Origin: Notamacropus eugenii
Lineage: Eukaryota > Chordata > Mammalia > Diprotodontia > Macropodidae
DNA length: 64,000 nt
Direction of reading: 5' to 3'
Assembly: GCF_028372415.1 (NCBI RefSeq)
Contig: NC_092872.1
Coordinates: 552,247,205 to 552,311,204, forward strand
In this document: positions 56,581-64,000 of the stretch, piece after piece
How the letters are laid out: every line of letters starts with the position of its first letter
Position numbering within the stretch: position 1 is the stretch's first letter
Program-made: the position numbers and the translations under genes
Notes under the pieces: model-generated
Told to the model about the DNA's origin: nothing
What the model saw: only the letters and a program-made list of their open reading frames with translations
Database searches by the model: none

Positions 56581-57129
56581 TCTCCATGTGACAAATGAGC
56601 TCCACATTAAGAAAGTAGCATGCTCATGAGTTCTGTGGATATTCTAAGAAAATTCCATAAAAGAGTTTTCATGAAAAATAGTATGAAGACAAATATCTGA
56701 ATTTAAAATATTTGCTAATGTACCAAATCTTATGGTAAAACACTATAAACAAATCACTTTCCTGAAATATGTTGATTATCCATATGTGAATTCAATGATT
56801 TTGTTAATCCAGTTTCTATTTAATTACTTGGACAAGATAATGCAGTTAATTACTAGATCAATATTCTAGCATTTAGTACTTAATACATAAGTACAATCTA
56901 TAGATCAACCCATACACGCAAGTGTGTATATGTGTATACGTAGACATAATATATGCATGTACATTATATGCTTTATACATATGTAACATATGATACATCA
57001 TGACATGACAAAACATAACATAACATATGTAACGGTAATTTACATGGGAAGATCTTTCTCATTCATTAATAGGCCCATGGGACCTGCTTAAATCACATAG
57101 AAGCCTAAGTCACATATAGTGGGAAGAGC
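56581..57129. other. Unassigned, with TATG/ACATA low-complexity DNA
   Basis: 56925-57035 is rich in TATA/CATA units and includes a short ACATAACATA stretch. Nothing else is recognised. Confidence 0.4.
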
Positions 57130-57500
57130 TTGCTGAAATGGGAGAACGAGAAGGGTGGAGCAGAGCTGGGAGGAAGTTGATGAGAAAGGTTAAGAGCAGT
57201 GAGAAAAAGGAGGCAGACAGGCAGGCACAGTTAGTCTCCTGGTGTTTGTTTGTAAAACAGCCCCAGCAAGGGGCAGGGACAGAGAAAGGCTTGGGAATGG
57301 CTTTGTCCCCTCCCCTGGCAATGTGTATTGACTTTTTGGTTACTATAACAGACTTGGCTTTCTGGTATTGGGTATTAATTTTCTCAGGTCTGAATAAATG
57401 TTTTACTTCTGCCTTCCATATGGAGAGTCTGTTATACTTTGCAATTCAGAACCACACCTGCATATTCATAGTCACCCATGGTGCTGTAAATATTGCTTGG
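57130..57500 (+). repeat. Possible LTR 3' portion
   Basis: A GC-richer block with a poly(A)-type signal 'gaataaatgttttacttctg' (about 57391), followed by 'gccttccatatggagagtct', recalls the R/U5 part of an ERV LTR. No partner or target duplication found. Confidence 0.3.
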
Positions 57501-57504
57501 ATGA

Positions 57505-57585
57505 TGCAACATAACATAATGTAACATAGCATAGCATAACATGGCACAGCATAGCATAGTATAGCACAGTATAATATAACAACAT
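57505..57585. repeat. Degenerate pentamer array (CATAG/CATAA type)
   Basis: About fifteen 5-base units (CATAA, CATAG, CACAG, TATAG) follow one another from the first 'acataacataatg'. Confidence 0.8.
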
Positions 57586-57589
57586 TTTG

Positions 57590-57825
57590 CATGTGTATAT
57601 GTATATATGTATATTATGTGTGTATATACGTGCTTGTGTATTATATATAATACATGTTATATGCATGCATATATATACATGCATCTATTATTTATGTATT
57701 ATATGTGCATGCAGCTATATACACATAGATTCTCAATATACCCATTCACACATGTTCTTATTTGTACATGCGTCTATATATTTGTATAATATGGATATAC
57801 ATGTTTATATATATTTTAGTCCTTC
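57590..57825. repeat. TATG/CATA low-complexity stretch
   Basis: Alternating TA with TG/CA. Short Tyr/Ile/Cys-rich frames through it are by-products. Confidence 0.85.
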
Positions 57826-58014
57826 ATCTTCACCAAAATAGACAAATTTTGAAAGACCATCTGAATAACAACTTAGCTACCAAGAATTTAATTTTAAAAA
57901 TCACAGTAGTCTTCATTGGTGTTATTGTAAAGTAAATTTACTTTGCTAAATGGATAATACAATTATATGGTATTCTTTGAAGAATTTCCTTTAATATGTA
58001 TTGGTAAATAGTGA

Positions 58015-58190
58015 AAACAATACTGGACAAAATCAGAAGGTTTGAATTTCAGTCCTAGCTCTGTCTCTTAAAAACATGTTATCTATATACCAAGCAATGA
58101 ATTACTTAATCAATAATTTGGAGAGGATGAAGTTAGAGAATTTCTATGTAAAACTGACAGCTTCTGAAGAAAACCAACACATACTTTTTA
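58015..58190 (+). repeat. tRNA-derived SINE fragment
   Basis: 'acaaaatcagaaggtttgaa', 'tttcagtcctagctctgtct' and 'ggagaggatgaagttagaga' identify it. Confidence 0.55.
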
Positions 58191-58861
58191 TAAAGTGATT
58201 CTTGGTGCTTTGAATGTGTGGATGAGTATAAGGGAGGAAAATTACATATACGTTAGAAACTATATCTCAGGGTTAAGAAATGAGAAAGATCATGATATTC
58301 TACAACATGGAAATCTCAGGCAGTTACATCAGGAATACTTTCTAAAGGAAAAAATCAAGTGATATAAAAAATGAAAATGATTGCAACTTAATAGATAAAA
58401 ATTAATTACGAATGTTGGAGCTATCCTGATGCAGTTGTCAATCAAATGAGATCAACAACTTATTAAAGCAAGAAGACTGTTAATCCAATTCTAAAATAAT
58501 TAACAACAGAGGTGAAAAACAAAAGATATGTAAAGCAATTAAAGCAGCACCAATTTGACCCATTGAGTTAATGGCACAGAAAGATATGAAGTAGAAGGAG
58601 TATAAGCCATTGACAAAGACTGTAATAGTCATATGAAATTTAGCTTGAACAAATCAGTGACAAAAACAAAAGAGCTTTAACTCACTGTAGTCAGCAAACC
58701 ATTGATTTTGTACAGCAGAGAGATGAAAACACTCATGTATAATATACATTTCTTTGTCAAATATCAAGGAGAAGGAAGATAAATATCAATCTATAAGATA
58801 ACAAGATGTGGCAGAAGGAAAGCAAAAAATTAAAGAAAGCTTTTTAAGAAAGTTGTCTAGG

Positions 58862-59142
58862 TATACCTAAATGGTGCCATGAAGAGTTAGATGGTGCATT
58901 TGATATGAAAACAAAAGACTTCATTAAAGTCTTATTTTGCCTCAGTCACTAGTGATGTGACCTTGTGCAAGTCTCTTAAGTACTGCCTGCCTTAGTTTCC
59001 TCAATTGTAAAATGAGGATAAAAGAACCTATTTCCCAGTTTTGCAATGGGGATAAAAGGAGATAACTTGTAATGCAGTTAGCACAATGCCTGAAGAGCAG
59101 TAGATGCTTAATAAATACTTGTTTATTTTCTTCCTTCTTAAG
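58862..59142 (+). repeat. tRNA-derived CORE-SINE inside the RTE
   Basis: 'cctcagtcactagtgatgtg', 'cttgtgcaagtctcttaagt', 'cctcaattgtaaaatgagga' and 'agcagtagatgcttaataaa' mark core and tail. Confidence 0.75.
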
Positions 59143-59554
59143 AGATCTAACTAGTCAAAATCATCATAAGAATATTGAAGGGTAAAACTGAGATTTAAAC
59201 AATAAGATGTAAAATGGAAAAGATCTGCAAATATTTTTCAAGGCCATCTTCTCTCCACCAAGGACACTGGAGTAACTCTGTTTTGATTATAGTAACACAG
59301 TTCTGTATGTGGAAGTGACACTGAAGAAATTAAAATTGGCAAAAATAGCTGTTCTAGACTTTATACAAATAGAGAGGGTCTTTACTAGAGGAAGGGCAAT
59401 TATAAGGATATTCTCAAGGTCTGTAAAAGACAGTAGAATACAAGTCATGGAAAATATCTTGAAACCTCTTACTACAAAAAAGACAACTAAAACATAATAT
59501 TAACTATGAATTCATATCCATATTTTGCAATCTATATAGAAGTTATTCTATACA

Positions 59555-59765
59555 CCAAAAGCAGAAAGGATGGAAAGCTCATCATGGAGTCAGGGATAGT
59601 AGGATCAAGTACCATCTTTGAAACATACTTGTTGAGAGACCCTGGTCAAGTCATAACCCCTGTGCCCTAGATAATTCTCTAAGGCTAGGTTGAAGAATAG
59701 GTCTTGATCTTCTTTAGAGGAATTTTTGTTCTTCCCTACTCCACGAAATCACAAATCTGATCTTC
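59555..59765 (+). repeat. SINE variant inside the RTE
   Basis: 'atcatggagtcagggatagt', 'gagagaccctggtcaagtca', 'cctgtgccctagataattct' and 'cactccacgaaatcacaaat'-like sequence. It is a tRNA-headed SINE with a different tail from MAR1. Confidence 0.55.
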
Positions 59766-60504
59766 CCAAATCTACAACTTAAAAATACAAACAGATTAAA
59801 AATAAAACAAAAATCTATGCATTCATTGGAAGAGTTTTTGATGAATGATTCACAAGACAACAGAAAATATTTCTAAAACAACATTCTACTGCAGACAACA
59901 CTGTTTTACAATCATGAAATTGATTAAAGTTTGGAAGAAATCAAGATTCCACTGTGGTAATTTTTCAGTTTATTTTTTACAAAAACTGACTTGGTAGAGC
60001 AAGATCTTCTAATGTTGTTCTTTACCAATAAGATGTAAGCCATATATATCTGCCGAGGTCATACTTTGAATGACAATGATATTAAAATAATAATTTCAAT
60101 ATGAATGTTATAATGAAAGAAAAAACTAGTCAATGATGCTCTGGTGATGAAATGTCAATGGGATGTATGACTGCCAAATTATTTCACCACTGCCGTTGAG
60201 AGGATAGAGTTAAGTGTCTAAGTTGAAAAGGAATTCCCTAAGATGAGGAAGTGATCCAGATACTCTTTTTTGAAGATAAAATTATGCTATTTACATTAGG
60301 TCCCAGCACATGGAAGAGACTTCACAATGAGATATATACTCTCTCAAAACAGTTTAGCATAATTATTCACACAGGAAAAACAATGCATGAAGAGGAATGA
60401 CTGCTATACATACTTTAATTTGCAGTTATTTGGATAGCCGAAGGAATATATCCTTCTATACATATTTCTGAACAGACAGAAATAAGGAGCTAGGTTGAAT
60501 TGTC

Positions 60505-61620
60505 TTTTTTTTTTAGTACTTTTATTTTTGGTCATGCAAAATATATTGCGATATTAGCCATATTGCAAAACAAAACAGACAAAAAATACCAAAAGAAAAA
60601 TGAAGTGAAAAATGTATGTTTCAGTCTACACTCAGAATTCATCAGTTCTATCTCTGAAGTTGAATAGCATGTTTCATTATGGGTCCTTTGAGTCACTGTC
60701 TTGATCAATTAGCTACATCTTTCACAGCTGATCATCCTTACAATGTTATTATTAATGTATTCAGTGTTCCCTTGGTTCTACTCACTTCATTTTGCATCAT
60801 TACATAGAAGACTTCCCAGGTTTTTCTGAAATCATCTTTCTTATCATCTCTTATAGCACATTATTATTCCAACACAATTGTATACCACAAATTCTTCAGT
60901 CATTCCCCAATTAATGGGCATTCAAACTTCTAATCTTTACTACCACAAAGAATTGCCATTAATATTTTTGTACAAATATGTCTTTTTCTTTGATACCTTT
61001 GGGATACAGACTTAATTAGTATGCAGTTTTACAGCCCTTTGGGCATATATTCAACTTTTCTCCAGAATTGTTAGACCAGTTCACAACTCTACTAATGGTA
61101 TATTTCTGTCCTTATTTTTCAATATTTCCTTCAACATTTGCCTTTTTCCTTTTATGTCATGTGAGCCACTTTGATAGGTTGTTTTTGTCCCTCAGTTGTT
61201 TTTCGGTGGTGTCCAAATCTTCATGACCCTATTTGAGGTTTTCTTGGAAAAGATACTCTAGTGGAATGTCATTTCATTCTGCATCTCTTTTTAAAGAAGA
61301 AGAATCGAGATAAACTGGGTTAAGTGGCTTACCTAGGGTAACTAAGGTAGGATTTAAATTCACAAAGATAAGTCTTCTTGATATCAGGCTTGTCACTCTA
61401 TTCACTGTGCCACCTATCTGCTCTTAATCTGATGGGGATGAGGTAGTATCTCAGAGTTGATTTAATTTGTATTTCTCTACCAATTAGTAATTTAGAACAT
61501 TTTTTTCATGTGACTATTAATAGAACTAATTTCTTCTTGTGAAAACTGCTTGCTCATATCTTTTGACCATTTACCCACTGGTGAATGGCTCTTATTTTCC
61601 TAAATTTGATTCAGTTTACT
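60505..61620 (-). mobile_element. L1 3' end, minus, carrying a SINE
   Basis: Plus-strand landmarks are 'ttccccaattaatgggcatt', 'tatagcacattattattcca', 'tttgatacctttgggataca', then after the SINE 'ggggatgaggtagtatctca' and 'ttagaacatttttttcatgt'. It is the same block as at 7.7-8.6 kb but older and slightly longer. Confidence 0.65.
61180..61428 (-). repeat. MAR1-type SINE inside the L1 fragment, minus orientation
   Basis: 'gtgtccaaatcttcatgacc', 'gaggttttcttggaaaagat', 'gtaggatttaaattcacaaa' and 'ttcactgtgccacctatctg' on the plus strand. Confidence 0.8.
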
Positions 61621-61974
61621 CTGTGGTTGAAAAATGAAATCTTTACCAGAGAAACTTGCTGTAATTTCTCCTTCAGTTTCCTGTTTTCCTTCCAAGTTTG
61701 ACCACATCAGTATTGTTTCCACAAGACCTTTTTAATTTCATGTAATCAAAATTATCCATCGGTACTCCCCATGAACTTTTCTATCTCTTGTTTAGTCATA
61801 AACTCTTTCTTTATCCATACATCTTTTCCATACTCCTAATTTACTTATGGAATCACACTTTATATCTAAATCACTGGTTGATTTTGCCTTTATTTTGGTA
61901 TAGCTGGATTGTCTTTGAAAAGTAGTTAAACTCTTTTAATGACTCATTTCTCCATGAAAGAAACCTAACTTTTT

Positions 61975-63115
61975 AACAGCAGTATTATTTTTAAAAATGC
62001 AAGTTAAATTAAAAATGTGTTTATTTGTCACCAGAATTTGCCTTGTATCTTCCCCCTTCCCATACAACAAAGAAAAAAAATAGGAGGGGGAAATCAACAA
62101 AATGATTAATACACAAAAATATTAATCTAGATATTTGATGTTCTGTAATCATTGACTTCCCAACTCTGCCACAGAATGGTGACTGTTATCTTCTTTTATT
62201 TCCTCTTAAAGCTATGATTTTTTCCTTCATAATTTTGTGACATTCAGTTACAACTGTTTTCTGTGTTCTTAACTCTACTTACTAAATTCTTTGTCAGCTG
62301 ATGTAAGTCTTTATGATTGTCTTTATTCATCCTGTCATTATGTCTTACAGTACAGTACTATTTCATTATATTTACATACCTCAATTTGTTTAGTTATTTC
62401 CCCATCAATGAACATCAACTTTGTTTCCATTTCTTTAATACCACACAGATGTTTTTTCAAGTATTTTGCTGTGTATTGGATTGGATCAAAGTGTTTAGAT
62501 AGTTTAGTTATTTTGTTTGTATATTTCCAAAATGATTTTTCAAAGTAGTTATAAAGATTGGCAGATCAACCAATAATATGCTCATTAATCTACCTTCTCA
62601 CAAACCTTTTCAAATTGGTCATTCCCATCTTTCGTTGTCTTTACCAATTTGTTGTGTTTAGTGAAACTTCAGGGCTGTTTGAATGAGCATATCTCTTATT
62701 CCTTAGTTATTTGGAACATTCTTAGATATCATTGCTAAGAAACTGTCATTGTTTTGAGAACTATTTTTCCATATCCTTTGACCACATCTGTAGGGTAATA
62801 GTGTGTGTAATAGATTGTGTGTGTTGTCTCTATATCTTGTATTCCAAACCCTTAATTTAGAAATCTGATGCAAAGATATTTTTTTCTATTTGATGACATT
62901 CCTTCTTATTCAAGACACATTTGTATGAGCAAAAGCTTTTCAGTATCATATAATGAAAACTATTTTATCTTCTGTAATTACCTCTGTCACTTCTTTGGTT
63001 AAGCATATATCTCCCATCCACACATATGAAAGGCATATAATTTAATTCTCTTAATTTTTATGCTATCATCTTTAGTTTTATCATCATAGTTGCCAATTTT
63101 GAATTTACTGTGGAA
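61975..63115 (-). mobile_element. Older L1 3' end, minus
   Basis: Plus-strand landmarks: 'attatgtcttacagtacagt', 'tttccccatcaatgaacatc', 'ccaaaatgatttttcaaagt' and 'ttggaacattcttagatatc'. It is strongly diverged. Confidence 0.5.
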
Positions 63116-63574
63116 AAAAAATAAATAATAAGTTTGATTTCCTTTACACTTCAGACTATGTATAACAGCATGTATACCTGATATTAGATATTAATACAAA
63201 TATATTAGGTAGTTAAATCATGTTTATTTGATTTATATTTTCTTATTTTGAAAATCAAAATGGCTTTAGAAAAATTAAGGTCAAAATAACTCAGAAATTT
63301 ATGCCTATTCTCAGGTTATTTTCCCCTCAATCAGATGGTTATCTCGGCTTCAGATACAGTACTGAGTAACAGAGCCATGATCACCAGAGGGTAAGCTGGT
63401 ACTACTTGGGAATGCTTAGGGAATATCAAAAAGAAAAGACAACTACATCACACCAACTCCTGTTTACTGTTTCTGCTTTTCCACCCATATTAACAGTCTG
63501 AGATTATCTAATGCGACAGTTTCATATCTGTCTTATTAATGTAGTTTGATTTGTAGTACTGATGAATCAATCAC
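63116..63574. other. Unassigned sequence
   Basis: Nothing recognised. Confidence 0.35.
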
Positions 63575-64000
63575 CCAATAGGTTTTTATCAAAAGCCTAC
63601 CACAGTACTAAGCAGTGAGGATTCAAAAGAAAAGCAAAAATAATTTTTTGCCTTCAAGAAGCTTACATTGTAATTGGAGAAAGATGTACATTAATAGTTA
63701 ATGGATTATATATGTATATATATAGAAATGAATCATACAGTATATGATTCCCTTAGCAGAGAAGGCATTAGTAGCTGGGGGAACCTGGAATAGCTTTTAA
63801 TAGAAGGTGACTCTTAAGCTGAGGATAAAAGAAAGTCAAGGATTCCAAGAAATAAAAGTCATGAAAGAGAACATTCCCAGAACAAGGTGTGTCCTTGTGT
63901 AGTAAGCACAAAGCCATGGAATGTCCTATATGGGAAAAAGGAAGTAGATCAGTATGAATATACAAAGGAGTATGTGTCTGATTCTGAAAGTAACAGGGAG
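63575..64000 (+). repeat. Mammal-wide purine-rich repeat, running off the window
   Basis: 'aagcagtgaggattcaaaag', 'ttcaagaagcttacattgta', 'gagaacattcccagaacaag' and 'cacaaagccatggaatgtcc' match the family at 29.6 kb. A TA-rich patch (63705-63725) has grown inside it. Confidence 0.6.

Larger units (their letters stand above)
58385..60500 (+). mobile_element. RTE-type LINE, decayed, carrying two SINE insertions
   Basis: Broken plus-strand frames recover the RTE order. First comes the endonuclease-RT linker near 58500-58850, then 'KICKYFSRPSSLHQGH' (about 59220-59270), then the RT start 'LKKLKLAKIAVLDFIQIE' (59315-59370), then 'AKLFHHCR' and 'LFFEDKIMLFTLGP' (60175-60305), a degraded form of the FADD-box neighbourhood, and finally 'ISEQTEIRS' (about 60465). 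Many stops are present. RTE elements encode an apurinic endonuclease and RT. The lineage is known to be abundant in marsupials. Confidence 0.7.

Noticed and set aside
57505..57585. CRISPR-like short repeats
   Set aside because: The units are 5 bases with no spacers, in a vertebrate genome; a simple tandem array.

Overview
The window looks like a marsupial chromosome. It is AT-rich and dominated by marsupial-type interspersed repeats: tRNA-headed CORE-SINEs of the MAR1/MIR type, L1 3' ends, ORF2-less half-L1 (HAL1) elements, an RTE LINE, L2 tails and a class II endogenous retrovirus. I cannot tell American from Australian marsupial. I found no intact, spliced host gene. The window reads as an intergenic or very long intronic stretch, and everything recognisable as host protein is a dead retrocopy.

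Layout. 0-20 kb: SINEs, a decayed 3.5-kb HAL1 (721-4266, +), an L1 3' end with perfect target-site duplications (7699-8635, -), microsatellites, a marsupial composite repeat (9786-10555, -) and old LINE fragments. 20-28.5 kb is the richest part. A processed pseudogene of zyxin (ZYX, +, 20196 to about 25775) has been split twice, once by an unnamed repeat (20756 to about 21340) and once by a 3,331-bp betaretrovirus-like provirus (21505-24835, -). The provirus has two 610-bp LTRs that differ at only two positions by eye, an exact 6-bp target duplication, a tRNA-Lys-like primer site, a fused gag/protease remnant, a scrap of reverse transcriptase and an arginine-rich Env-leader-like frame. Just downstream lies a near full-length retrocopy of IDI1 (26504-28524, +) with 5' UTR, 3' UTR, poly(A) signal and tail. 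It carries a Cys-to-Ser change at the catalytic cysteine, a frameshift and a nonsense codon.

28.5-51 kb: mammal-wide repeats, SINEs, a duplicated block of about 330 bp (33.0 and 34.4 kb), a second LINE remnant (35.1-35.7 kb), a solo LTR of the same retroviral group (37231-37843, +) with 6-bp target duplications, an unidentified possibly once-coding stretch (about 41.05-41.70 kb, -), L2 tails and microsatellites. 51-64 kb: a well preserved HAL1 (51861-54653, -) with an uninterrupted 365-aa ORF1 and a 12-bp target duplication inside a SINE, then an RTE LINE carrying two SINE insertions (58.4-60.5 kb, +), two L1 3' ends (-) and the start of a mammal-wide repeat.

The sequence elements act together only as a record of retrotransposition. 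L1-type machinery presumably made the SINE, HAL1, ZYX and IDI1 copies, and retroviral integrase made the provirus and the solo LTR. The youngest events appear to be the provirus (near-identical LTRs) and the 51.9-kb HAL1 (open ORF1).
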